Program-made: the position numbers and the translations under genes
Notes under the pieces: generated by a model
Database searches by the model: none
Seen by the model: only the letters and a program-made list of their open reading frames with translations
Told to the model about the DNA's origin: nothing
DNA from: Euborellia annulipes
Taxonomy: Eukaryota; Arthropoda; Insecta; Dermaptera; Anisolabididae
Direction: 5' to 3'
Assembly (NCBI GenBank): GCA_023213315.1
Contig: JAKCPI010011757.1
Coordinates: 62,001-126,000, forward strand
Length of the DNA: 64,000 nt
Shown: in pieces, positions 1 through 9,524 of the stretch
Position numbering within the stretch: the first letter of the stretch is position 1
Layout of the letters: each line of letters starts with the position of its first letter

Positions 1-523
1 GAGATTCGATTATTTATTTTGTGATGGGCACATTGCCAGAAAATGAGAGAAATAAATATGATCTTCAAAAAAAAAAACAAACTAATTATTCCATTACGAT
101 TTTGTAGCTTACACGTTCAAGCAATTTACTAATATTATAATATGAATGAATTAGAATAGAAACATAATGTTAAATATGTAAAAAAATTATTCATAATAAA
201 ATAAAAATATAACAAATGCTTTAGGGCATTTGATTCAATAATATTCATTTCACTTTGAAAAACACAACAAAAAAAAACCCTGAAGCATATAAAATTTCTC
301 ATCATGATATGAAATTTCTATAGATCTATATATAATAAAAAAATATTTCAAGGTAATAAAACAGTTTGACAAGTTAGAAATTATAAATGATATTGCTAAT
401 GCGCCTGCGCGTTCCGAGTTGTCAAACGGGGCAGACGGACCAATAGAAAGCGTCGACTGGGTCACGTGATCACTCTACTCGCAAGAATGAGGCGACTATA
501 TTAGAAAATGCTCTAATACAGTC
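1..523. other. AT-rich DNA with a short GC-richer, CpG-bearing patch
   Basis: Mostly A/T-rich sequence with no recognisable gene or repeat. The exception is about 395-485, clearly richer in G+C, which holds a near-palindromic GCGCCTGCGC (similar to an NRF1 site), CCAAT at about 441, and TCACGTGA (an E-box palindrome) at about 462. This cluster resembles an invertebrate promoter or CpG-retaining regulatory segment. No open frame or splice pattern downstream supports a gene, and a hairpin element starts at 524. The open frame on the minus strand across it looks accidental. Confidence 0.3.
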
Positions 524-1000
524 AAATATATATATGGAATTTGCAACTCTTTTGCTAGTAACTTTGATTGAGAATATTTTATTATTTTTTTTTAATTGGC
601 CTCTAATATCCACTGAGTTAGACAAAAGTCCTACCATTCGAACTGGTTACTATTTAAGGAGGATTATGGGATTTATTTTAATGTATAAAAATTTAGCCCC
701 TTCCTTAAAAATCACTAGATATTCGAATAGACCTTTAAAAAATCTTCTAGAAAAAAATAAAATAATCAAGTGTCTTTCAATAAGATTTTTTAAAGGTTCA
801 TGCGAATATCTAGTGATTTTGAAGGAAGGGGCTAAATTTTTACATTAAAATAAATCATATAATCCTCCTTAAATAGTGACCAGTTCGAACGGTGGACATT
901 TGTTTAACTCAGTGGATATTAGAGGCCAATTAAAAAAAAATAATAAAATATTCTCAATCAAAGTTACTAGTAAAAGAGTTGCAAATTCCATATATATTTA
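524..1000. mobile_element. 476-bp fold-back element (long hairpin MITE)
   Basis: The arms 524-746 and 782-1000 are near-perfect reverse complements of about 220 bp, separated by a 35-bp A/T-rich spacer. Matching blocks include GGAATTTGCAACTC at the left end and GAGTTGCAAATTCC at the right end, and AGCCCCTTCC against GGAAGGGGCT near the centre. The arms differ at only a handful of positions, so the structure is recent or kept by selection or gene conversion. A transcript would fold into about 220 bp of double-stranded RNA. No clear target-site duplication flanks it beyond A/T-rich ends. The 104-codon open frame inside is a by-product. It may be a MITE or an inverted duplication; no other copy was seen in this window. 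Confidence 0.85.
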
Positions 1001-2307
1001 AATAAAACTTTTTTTTAATTAAAAAATAATTTAGATAATTTTTTTTTAAATGTTGACTGATGGAAATGAAAAGTAAAGTAAAAATAAATCAAATAGAGAC
1101 GCTTTGCTTGCTCGGAAAAAGATTCTAAACTTGTCTGATGAGAATAAGAGAGAAATGAACGAGAGAGAGAGAGAAGTGTGGGTGGAGAGAGAAAGAGCGA
1201 GCTTCTGTCAAAGTTAGTCGGTTGTCAGCCAGGTGTGTCTGTTCGATCAATCTCCCAAAACTGCCAACCCACCCACACATATACCCAAACTCCAAAAACC
1301 ACCCCTTAAACTGCCAACCCCACCCACACGCGTAAAATTTCCTTCGCATCAGGTGCGCAGTCTTGTTACTACAACATACCCACACATATACACACAGCTC
1401 TCGTACACATATACACATAAATATAACTTCAACAATTTTTTCTACGTTTTTTTTTTTACGATAATTGAAATATGTTGTTTCCTCTTATTTCAAGTTTGAA
1501 AAAGCGTAAAATTGTGTTTGTTTGATAAAAATAATATAACAAATTTTTATATACCTTAAATCTAATAAATCTTCGATAGAAAGAAGTTTATTAAATTAGT
1601 GACTTCATGACTTGAATGAAGAGGAAAATAAATTTCTTTTGAAAGTCTTATTCTTATCACATAACTATTAAGGGATGATTCATTTAATTATAAAAATTAA
1701 ATAAATAAAAAATGTTAATCGGTATTTAAGGATTTTTTAAAGCTGATGGGTTTTGTAAGAAGAATGAACAACAGCCATTGATATCTTTGTTGTTAAGGTA
1801 CGAAAACAGAGCGTGAACATCGGAATAGGTGCCACCGAGAAGCAAGATAGTCCCGCCAAACAATCGATCTATCTCAAAGACAGAGCAGTAGCTAGAAGTT
1901 TTTTTTTATATATATATATATAATTTTTAACATTTTAAAATTTTAATTTTGACACCATGTTTCTTTATTTATAATTTTTCGAGTTTACAGAACGGTTTGG
2001 ACCCCGTATCTATGGGTCTGCTCAAATATAGCAGTATACAATGAAGTTGTAAAGTCAAATAGTCCAAAAGCCGAAATGACTTTTTTTTATTTATTTGCCC
2101 TTCACAGACCGTCGAAATTACTTAGAAAATATAATTTAAAAAGAGGAAGTTTATACCTAATTTGAAAAATCATTTCAAATTAAATAGTACTTTATTGAAA
2201 TGGTGATGAGAAGTGGGCAGATGTTCGATTTTTAATTTAGACGACTATCAAATTTGTATAAAATTAAATTAAATTTGTATTGTCCAGACAATAGGAAATA
2301 TAATAAA
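1001..2307. other. Unannotated AT-rich DNA with GA and CA low-complexity tracts
   Basis: No gene is supported. At about 1150-1200 there is a GAGAGA-rich tract and at about 1375-1425 a CA/TA-rich tract. Between them lies C-rich sequence with several CCACCC-like words, which gives two overlapping accidental open frames. A (TA)n run lies at about 1907-1922. At 1980-2100 a short stretch resembles the SINE-3 tail (AGTCC...GCCGAAATGAC then T-rich), too diverged to call firmly. Confidence 0.4.
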
Positions 2308-3147
2308 TTTGGTGTGACTGGTCGTACAGCACACCAGATTGTTTTGTGTCGAAATATATAGTTGCCCTTAGCACATAAGTTTCAAACTTCATCACGCGAT
2401 CCATAGATGGCTCTGAGCTACGAATGCTTCCACATCAATAAAGTGTACTTCAACCGATTTCCACAAAATAATTCACTGATAAAAAGCATCAAAAAATAGT
2501 TGATTTATGAATTTTAATCAAAATCGTTGGAGAAAATAGAGAAAAAAAAACTGAAAAAGTACATGAGTAAAGTACTAGTACTTTTTGGCCGATTTTTTTC
2601 AAAAGCTTATTTTCACCCCTTGGGGTGGGGGAGGGGATGCATTACTCAAATAAAATATTCCAACCTCTTAGCTCTTTTCGTTCCTGAGATATTTTGTTCA
2701 CAGACAGACAGACCAATTTTCAGGACCCACTTTTTCAGACTCAGGGGACCTCAAATATCCATCAAAACATGGGCGTACCCAGCGAGGGGCAGGGGGCAGC
2801 TGCCCCCCCCCTAGAAGCAAACAAAAAAAAAAATTAAATGTTTATAAAGTGATGAAACGAAACAAAATTGGTGGATGGCGACGGGAAATGATTCTTTTTG
2901 TTAGGACTCGAGGGTTTTTAGGCCTTTAATTCGAAGGCTTTACCTCTCTATATAAAAAATAGCTATGTCACAATCTGGACGACCATGATCTGCCCCCCCC
3001 CCCCTGGACGACTATGATCTGACCATGCCCCCCCCTAGAATTGATCCTGGGTACGCCCATGCATCAAAATCTCAACATCAAATTTTTGACATGATCCCAA
3101 TACTTCCTCTATATAGGCCTATTTCATATATAGGCTAAGAGAAAATA
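2308..3147 (+). mobile_element. HP1 hairpin-ended element, copy 1 (interrupted)
   Basis: A non-coding dispersed element of the dominant family in this window. The 5' end carries the GGTGTGACTGG...CACCAGATT half-palindrome, in shortened form. The middle has the AAAGTACTAGTACTTT palindrome (about 2572-2587) and the TTCACAGACAGACAGACC microsatellite block. The 3' part has CAGGGGACCTCAAA and ends near TAAGAGAAAATAA. The X-box segment is missing, so this copy is internally deleted. It is split by a hAT-type MITE at 2768-3061; joining the flanks restores the normal CATCAAAATCTC sequence of the family. It encodes nothing recognisable. Confidence 0.85.
2768..3061. mobile_element. hAT-type MITE nested in HP1
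   Basis: A 294-bp element with 15-bp perfect terminal inverted repeats, CATGGGCGTACCCAG at the left and CTGGGTACGCCCATG at the right. It is flanked on both sides by the 8-bp direct repeat CATCAAAA (2760-2767 and 3062-3069). Eight-base duplications are diagnostic of the hAT superfamily. The target lies inside the HP1 3' region, so this insertion is younger than the HP1 copy. Internally it has C-runs (about 2801-2810, 2994-3004 and 3028-3034) and no coding capacity, so it would depend on a transposase encoded elsewhere. Confidence 0.93.
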
Positions 3148-3840
3148 AAAAAGAATTTGACCAGCTTTTAAAATGGTATAAATAAACGTGCCTGAACATG
3201 TTATATATCGTATTTAAATATATTATATTAAATATCGTTAAAATAGCTGAAAATTCCGAAAAGACTAAAAAAACACTTTTTATATAAGTCTTAAATATTC
3301 CATGTATGAATAAGCAAAATAATAATTCCATTTGCCTTTTTCTTATCAAGAAACTATTAGAGAGATGATAAATGTAATTTTGAGGATTAAAATATATGAA
3401 TAAAAAATTTAATTTTGGTATTAAAATGATTTATTATATAGATAGATAAGAATAAATAAAAAGAAAATTAACTGTTTATATTTTTCTTCCGTAAATTCTC
3501 TCTCTACTTGTTTATTGGAATGTTTTTTTTTTTTTTTTTTTTTTTTTAATAATCAATAACATGGCAATGAGAAATTAATTAAGTAATTTGTATTTTTGTT
3601 TACTTTCTATTTAATTAAAAATGTTTCACGTGCCACTCTCGCTTGGGTCTTGGCTCTGGTATTTAATATTCCATCCCTTCTTTATCTTAAAATGTAGATC
3701 GAAATTTCGTCTAATGATTATGCGACCCTTTAGGCATTCAAGACGGAGAAAGAAAAAAAAACGCAATAGTGGAATTTTATTTTTTCTTATTCAATTATTT
3801 ACAAATTAATTAAAGCAAATATTTTAATTTATTTATTTAT
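3148..3840. other. AT-rich DNA with a long T-run
   Basis: No gene is visible. There is a run of about 26 T at 3522-3547. A short open frame at 3621-3809 has neither good composition nor motifs and is most likely accidental. Confidence 0.4.
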
Positions 3841-4045
3841 CCACATGAAAAGGTACCAAATCTTCACCTGGGTCAAAATTGAGTTTTTATGCGTTCTGTA
3901 CAGAACACATCCTGCTGAGCAAGCCGGAGACATTTTTTTTTGTTTGGAAGATATGAATTTTTAAAATTTTGATTGAAAATGAAAAATTTAGTTTTGAGAA
4001 AAATGAGTTTAAAGTCTTGTTTTTTTAAATTTTATATATAAAAAA

Positions 4046-4684
4046 TCTGGTGTGACTGGCGCACAGCACACAACTTTCTCTTACCTTCGGTAATCGAAAG
4101 TTGTGTTCTGTGCTTGTCACACCAGATTTTTTGTGTCGACATATATTTAGTTCCCGACAGTACGGAACATTTGAATTCAGATGTAAAATTTATAAGTGTG
4201 GGAAAATATTTATATTTTGTTACCATGGCAACCATTTTTCCTATCTTCCCTATGAAATACAAGAGTAAAGTGGTCTTCAGAAGATTTCAATTGCAAAATG
4301 AGAATATACATTTTAAAGAGCATCTAAAACATAATTGATTTTTGAATTTAAAAAAAATCGTTGGAACAAATTTTGAGAAAATCGAAAAAACTGAAAAAGT
4401 ACATCAGTAAAGTACTAGTACTCTTTGGCCGATTTTGATTAAAAGCTTATTTTTCCGGTCCCGGGAGATGTTTAACTTAAATATAAAATTTCAACCTCAT
4501 AGCTCATTCATGCTTAAAATTGAACACACACCCACCCCACACACACACACACACACACACTTTTTTGGATTCAGGGGACCTCAAAACGTGAAGATCCATC
4601 AAAATCTCGACATCGAATTTTTGACATGAATCCAATACTTTCTCTATATATATATTACATATATACATAGGTAAGAGAAAGTAA
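4046..4684 (+). mobile_element. HP1 hairpin-ended element, copy 2 (type copy, intact)
   Basis: The best complete plus-strand copy. The 5' hairpin (4046-4126) pairs TCTGGTGTGAC with GTCACACCAGA, GCACAG with CTGTGC, and ACAACTTTC with GAAAGTTGT, with CCTTCGG at the tip. An RFX-type X-box, GTTACCATGGCAAC, lies at 4219-4232. The GTAAAGTACTAGTAC core follows (about 4407), then a (CA)n microsatellite at 4527-4560, then TTCAGGGGACCTCAAAACG, and finally a 3' hairpin TACTTTCTCT...AGAGAAAGTAA. The end GGTAAGAGAAAGT is the inverse of ACTTTCTCTTACC in the 5' hairpin. No protein is encoded. By plan it resembles Helentron-derived HINE elements; this assignment is inference. Confidence 0.9.
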
Positions 4685-4931
4685 TACATCGATTCTGATG
4701 AATCGAATATTTCATCATATAAGATGAAGAACTAGAAAATCAGAATCAGTAATAAAAAAAATTGATTTGTTCTGTACAACATGAACATTAAATACCTTGT
4801 GATAAAGTATGGTGGACACTTCAATCAAATTATACTAAGGACTGAAGATGGTTCTTAAATAAAAAGAACCGAAACGTCTCCGGTGATTGAATCTGCATAC
4901 AGAGTCTATTTATTGGCTGCTCCTGCCCATA
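4685..4931 (+). other. Retroelement-like segment with hammerhead-like core
   Basis: Around 4842-4880 the sequence reads CTGAAGA, one T, GGTTCTT, a 6-nt A-rich loop, AAGAACC, then GAAACGTC. This gives a perfect 7-bp stem between words that match the hammerhead-ribozyme core (CUGANGA ... GAAA ... GUC). Short complements outside it also pair (GGA with TCC, TTCAATCA with TGATTGAA). The extra T between the CUGANGA word and stem II departs from the consensus and argues against high activity. Such motifs are known in Penelope-like elements and retrozymes. No reverse transcriptase remains here. Confidence 0.35.
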
Positions 4932-5172
4932 ATTGAATCGTTTATTTCAGAAACCACCTAAGCGACAAAATTTCAAATCATGTGTTTTTGGTGCTACTGT
5001 ACAATTTAAAGGTAAATACATCTTTTAGATTATCCCAATAGCATGTTTTTGATTTGGTAAAAAAATATTTGAAGGAGACTAGACCTATAATTAAGCTGCA
5101 AAACAGTTTTCTTTAGTTTTTCGAAAGTTTAAAAAAACGCACTTAGGTGGTTTCTGAAATAAACGATTCAAT
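4932..5172. mobile_element. Tc1/mariner-type MITE
   Basis: A 241-bp element with inverted repeats of about 31 bp at 4932-4962 and 5142-5172, starting ATTGAATCGTTTATTTCAG and ending with its complement. It is flanked by TA on both sides (4930-4931, 5173-5174), the target duplication of the Tc1/mariner group. The interior is A/T-rich and non-coding. It lies within the material that splits MITE-H copy 1. Confidence 0.85.
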
Positions 5173-5273
5173 TATCCATCTAAAAAATTGATTTTTTTGA
5201 ACTTTTTTTTTATAGGTTCTCCTAAAAATTTAGCCCAATGAAGATTTGGTACCTTTTCATGTGGTCGGTCACA

Positions 5274-5827
5274 TATTTTTTTTTAAACTTAATCAATATT
5301 TATTTAAACCATTTATTTAATTTAAAGTGAGACCTGTATTTTTATTCAAAATGGTCATTAGCTTTTTGTTCTAGACGTGGATCATTTAGATTAAAATTTC
5401 TCATAATATACCCTATAACTGATGTTTCCAAACTTGAAACTATTCTCCCCGAAAAAAAGGATTTTCTGCGCCTCCCACAATTTTTTCAATAGATATAAAA
5501 AGAACTGAAAACTACAAAACTACAGAAAAATAACCAAGTTTTGTCAGGCAATAGTTCACTTCTCCTAAGTTGGAAATCGCTGCCCTTTATAGGACCTCTA
5601 AAGAGGGTCTCACAAAAAATTGAATGTCTATATTTCAACAAATATACAAAAAAAAAAAAAAAAAAAAATGGTCTGTAAGTGTTTGTTCTTTCTGTGAATT
5701 AACAGAATAACCAAAGAAAAATAAGGAATTCGTCTCGAAGTTTTTCAATAAAATCAGCCAAAAATAATTTTACTTTACTTAGATTTTTAAAAATTGTGAT
5801 TTTGAATAAAATTTATATATTATATAT
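5274..5827. other. AT-rich DNA, no gene seen
   Basis: Sequence without inverted repeats or coding character. It contains an A-run at 5648-5668. Nothing further could be supported. Confidence 0.4.
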
Positions 5828-6390
5828 AGAGACCGGATTTTAAGCAAAATGCTTATTGCTGAATTTTATAAGCAGCCATTAGATATTTAATTTCTATACG
5901 AATTAGGAAAAACTAAGCGCATTGAGATTGCATTTTTTATGCTTTTTTTGCTTTTTTGAGTTTTCATGCTTTTTTCCCTTTCGTGCTTATTTGAACTTAT
6001 TTTACGAATATTTATAATTTTTTTGTTTTTTTTATTAAAAAACACACTTTTTCCCATTCACACACGCATACACCAGGGACGTATATCAGGGGGGCGCCCC
6101 CCCCCCAAATTTTCCAAAAACCCCGCAGTGTGAAAAAATACAGCCCTGTAAAAAAATATTTTCCGCATGGTGAAAAAATTTGGTTCCGTAAAAAAAAAAT
6201 TTTCGCAGGGCGGGGCGGAAAAAATTTAGTTTCCTTAAAAAAAATTTGTATACGCCATTGGTATGAGTAAAAATTGCTTATTAGATGCTTTTTTTCAACT
6301 TTTATGCTTATTTAACAACTTTTTATTCAAGTTTTTTATGCTTTTTTAAGCACTTTTTTCCATTTTTTTATGCTTTTTTGTCCGGTCTCT
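5828..6390. mobile_element. hAT-like element family F, copy 1 (with nested MITE)
   Basis: The termini are AGAGACCGGAT at about 5828 and its complement TCCGGTCTCT ending at 6390, each followed inward by sequence rich in AAGCA/TGCTT words. The related copy at 61174-62026 has the same ends and an 8-bp duplication, which supports hAT assignment. Here the flanks are (AT)n, so a duplication cannot be resolved. A smaller MITE (6074-6260) sits inside. No coding sequence is recognisable. Confidence 0.6.
6074..6260. mobile_element. Probable hAT-type MITE, degenerate
   Basis: The left end CAGGGACGTATATCAGGGG and the right end TTTGTATACGCCATTG are imperfect inverted repeats (CARKGRCGTATA). G/C-runs next to the left end and repeated CCGCA...GTGAAAAAAT words inside resemble the other 'CAGTGGCGTA' MITEs of this window. 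No clear duplication is left, so the superfamily is inferred from end similarity only. Confidence 0.5.
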
Positions 6391-6467
6391 AATTATATAT
6401 ATAGATTTCATCAATTTTAAATAAAAATGTTTGAAATATATCATCTTTATTTTCTTCCTCTGTACTC

Positions 6468-6794
6468 CAGCGGCGTCATTTCAACTTTTTCTTTGGAGGG
6501 GGAGGCAACATTTTTATCTTGGGGGGCTTACAAATACTACTACTTACAAATAGGTACTCAAATTTGGCCTTAAGATATTTAATTTAATTAATTGTTTTGT
6601 ACAGTTTATGTGTGATTTTGTACAGTTTATATACTCGTATATATATTTTGTAATATTTTATTTAAAAATGTTGATAAGAATGATGATTTTATTTAAAATA
6701 ATATAAAATAATATAAAATATGATAAAAATCAGAGCTCTTGGGGGAAGGGGGGGGGCAAATGTCCCCTGCCCCTCCGCCCAAATGACGCCACTG
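6468..6794. mobile_element. hAT-type MITE
   Basis: A 327-bp element with 14-bp inverted repeats, CAGCGGCGTCATTT on the left and AAATGACGCCACTG on the right, with G-runs just inside the ends. The flanking octamers CTGTACTC (6460-6467) and CTTTGCTC (6795-6802) agree at six of eight positions, consistent with an aged hAT duplication. It is non-coding; an open frame on the minus strand at the right end is part of the repeat. Confidence 0.72.
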
Positions 6795-8310
6795 CTTTGC
6801 TCTTTTATGCTTTTCTCATTTTGATATACGTAATACCGAAAATGGAACGAAAAAAATATAATGTGACCGCACATTATCTAATTAGAAAAGAGAAAGTTCT
6901 GTAAAGAAGGTTACCCTCACCAAATTTTAAATTTTAATTATTTGAATGTTTTTATTACCTACCAAATAATATTATAAATATTTTTAAAAAAATAAATAGA
7001 GTTATCTTTTCCAATAAGCAGATTAGTTTTATCATCTGAATACCGAAATTAATTGAATTTTCATTTTATATAAAATTTAATTTAATAATCCAAATAAAAA
7101 TCTAATTAGTAAATACAGAATATACGATCGGATTGAATAGAGAGAATAAATAGAAATAAAATAATGATCAATTTCGACGGAATAGATAAAATATTGCCCA
7201 CATTATACTTGGTGTTAATAGAAATTTCAAAAAAAAAAAAAAAAAAAAATTGTAAAACAAATAAGATTTAAAGCAAATGGATCGGAAAATGTCGAAGAAA
7301 GGAATGTGAATACCTTTGGGAATACACTACCTGTAAAAGAATAATTAGATCAAAAGATAAATATGCCAAATAAATAAAATCACTCGCATGAATTGGATTC
7401 CAACTAAACCAGAATTTAATTAAAAGGAAAATTGTACCACCAATTTAAATGGATGGGCCTATATAGAGAGGGAGGAGCGGATCTTTGGATGTTTGAATAA
7501 GAATGATTTTTATTTATTTATTTTTTTTTTTTTTAAGAGGCGTTCTCATTTTCACACCCAATCAAAAATTAATAGCTCGATCATCTCGTTTAGAGATTTA
7601 TAGGTCTTTAAAAAAAAAAAAAAAAAAAAAAAACAATTGAATGACTCTATTCAAATTTGTTTTTCATTAATAAACTTTTTTGAAATTTTTTTATCATGTA
7701 TGTTAGTGATTTATTATAAGAAGAAGATAATAAATGAAAGGATAATTATGTAAATTTTGGAATAAAAAAAAAGAGGAATATTTATATAAAAAATTACTTT
7801 AGCATTGCCAGGTGTGATGAACCATTAAGGTGTGGTTGGTATTTTCAGATCCGGTTTTCATTAATAAAAGCGGAGAATTTGAGAAAAATGTTGTTGCTTG
7901 GAGTTTCACAAAAAAACAAAAAAAGTGTACTGTTCAATAAAATGAAAATATTGATCAAAAATAATTTATTGCGAACAAAAGAAAGAATAGTACGGGTAAA
8001 TTTATTATTATTATTATTATTACTGTCAAAAATTGAGTATTGTAATATAATAATAATAAATTTAGCCTTTAAGAATATATGATTACTAGCCGCCTTCAAA
8101 GTTCCTTTCTAGCCCGGGGTTCTTCAAAGATTATAAATATTAATGAAAATTGTTTTTTTCATTATTGACTTTTAAAAAGAATATTTGCAAAAAAAGATGA
8201 AGTTATATAAAAGCTGGATAATTATTATCCAGGGAATTAATTGGTCATAATATGAAAGAAATCCAGTTAGTAAGGTAGCTCTATCGGAAAAACTCTCAAT
8301 GCCTAAAACA
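6795..8310. other. AT-rich DNA with A-runs, no gene seen
   Basis: The stretch holds A-runs at 7230-7249 and 7610-7633, a T-run at about 7520-7535, and a (TTA)n tract at about 8001-8022 that produces overlapping short frames on both strands. No repeat family or coding signal was recognised. Confidence 0.4.
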
Positions 8311-8407
8311 TAGATAATGTCATTATCAGTCACTCAGAAAGACGGTATATTGTTAATCGCATTGAACTTGTTTATACTCTGTGAGTATCTGATAATGGCA
8401 TTATCTA
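8311..8407. mobile_element. Small palindromic MITE
   Basis: The left arm TAGATAATGTCATTATCAG (8311) and the right arm CTGATAATGGCATTATCTA are inverted copies of one another, followed inward by TCACTCAGA and TCTGTGAGT, which also pair. The total length is about 97 bp. Immediately downstream, 8411-8437 holds the imperfect palindrome AAGTGAAAACGTTTCACTT plus a further AAGTGAG. No duplication could be assigned with confidence. Confidence 0.6.
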
Positions 8408-8479
8408 TTTAAAGTGAAAACGTTTCACTTAAAGTGAGTTTTATTTATATAATTAAATATTTATTAATTCATATACCCG

Positions 8480-8580
8480 AAAAAATAAGGGTATGACGCC
8501 AGGACTTGAACCACGGATCCTCCAATTTGTACTCGGACTGCCCTTAGTTTTATTTAATTAAGCACCCTCCTGGCTAAATT
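8480..8580 (-). mobile_element. tRNA-derived SINE head, minus strand
   Basis: Reading the minus strand, GTGGTTCAAGTCCTGGCG contains a good RNA polymerase III B box (GGTTCAAGTCC), preceded by tRNA-like sequence with GGCAGTCCGAGTACAAAT. No complete cloverleaf with a plausible anticodon stem can be drawn, so this is a decayed SINE head and not a tRNA gene. Confidence 0.55.
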
Positions 8581-8680
8581 ATTCAACTTTCACACAAATT
8601 TTAATTTTCATTGCACTGGCTGAGAACCGAACCAAAATTCTTGGAAAATTTTTTAACAAACTAATTATATGGACCGCTTA

Positions 8681-8894
8681 TTTTGAAAGTGGTGTAAGTC
8701 AATTTTCTCTCTTTTCCAGAAAATTAAAGGTGAGCATATCTGTTAATTAAAAGATTTAGACAAATTATATAAAGTCTGGCAATGTTTCTACTGATTTATC
8801 AATATGTAATTTGGTTATATAAATTTCTTTTAGGCGAATTGACTAAACTAATGTATATTTATGGGTTGCAAATGGACTTACACCACTTTCAAAA
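8681..8894. mobile_element. PIF/Harbinger-type MITE
   Basis: A 214-bp element with perfect 20-bp terminal inverted repeats, TTTTGAAAGTGGTGTAAGTC on the left and its complement at 8875-8894. It is flanked by TTA at 8678-8680 and 8895-8897, the duplication used by PIF/Harbinger elements. The perfect ends suggest recent movement. The inside is A/T-rich and non-coding. Confidence 0.88.
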
Positions 8895-8928
8895 TTAGTC
8901 AATTATAAAAAACCATTTAATGGGATAT

Positions 8929-9524
8929 ACACGTTTTGAGGTCCCCTGAATCCAAAAAAGTGGTTTTCGCGACATGGTCTGTCTGTGTGTGTGTGTGTGT
9001 GTGTGTCTGTGTGTCTGTGATCAAAATATCTCAAGACCGAAAAGAGCTAGGAGGCTGAAATTTTATATTTAGTTAGGCACCCCCATGGGACGTGACACGA
9101 ATCTTTTGAACAAAATCGACCAAAGAGTACTAGTACTTTACTGATGCATTTTTTCAGTTTTTTTTCTCAAAATTCGCTCCAACGATTTTTTTTTTAATTC
9201 AAAAATCAATTATTTTTTAGATTCTCTTTGTATATTATATGTATATATATATCTCTCTGTATATTCTCATTTTGTCATTGAAATCTTCTGAAGTCCACTT
9301 TACTCTGGTATTTCATAGGAAAGATAGGAGAAATGGTTGCCATGGTAACAAAATATGAATATTTTCCCATACTTATAAATTTTACATCTTGAAATTTGAA
9401 TGTACCGTACTGTCGGAAACTAAATATATGTCGACACGAAAAATCTGGTGTGGCAAGCTCAGAACACAACTTTCGAATACGGAAGGTAAGAGAAAGTTGT
9501 GTTGTGTGCGCCAGTCACACCAGA
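8929..9524 (-). mobile_element. HP1 element, copy 3 (minus strand, 3' end missing)
   Basis: On the minus strand it runs from the intact 5' hairpin (TCTGGTGTGAC at 9524 leftward) through an X-box (GTTGCCATGGTAAC as read on plus, 9336-9349), the GTACTAGTAC core (about 9128) and a long (GT)n microsatellite (about 8987-9019), to CGTTTTGAGGTCCCC. The terminal 3' hairpin is absent. An open frame in the X-box segment on the minus strand is non-genic. Confidence 0.88.

Larger units (their letters stand above)
3841..5273 (-). mobile_element. MITE-H, copy 1, split by about 1.2 kb of later insertions
   Basis: The left part (3841 to about 3935) begins CCACATGAAAAGGTACCAAA and matches one end of the 183-bp MITE-H seen whole at 33569-33751. 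The right part (about 5178-5273) ends ACCTTTTCATGTGGTCGGTC followed by ACA and matches the other end. Together they make one element on the minus strand, interrupted by DNA that includes HP1 copy 2 (4046-4684) and a TA-flanked MITE (4932-5172). The left terminus has lost the outer GTGACC bases. The interior of the left part is diverged around 3890-3935, so the exact break is uncertain. Confidence 0.65.

Noticed and set aside
1125..1499. Overlapping open frames on both strands
   Set aside because: They arise from GA- and CA-rich low-complexity sequence.
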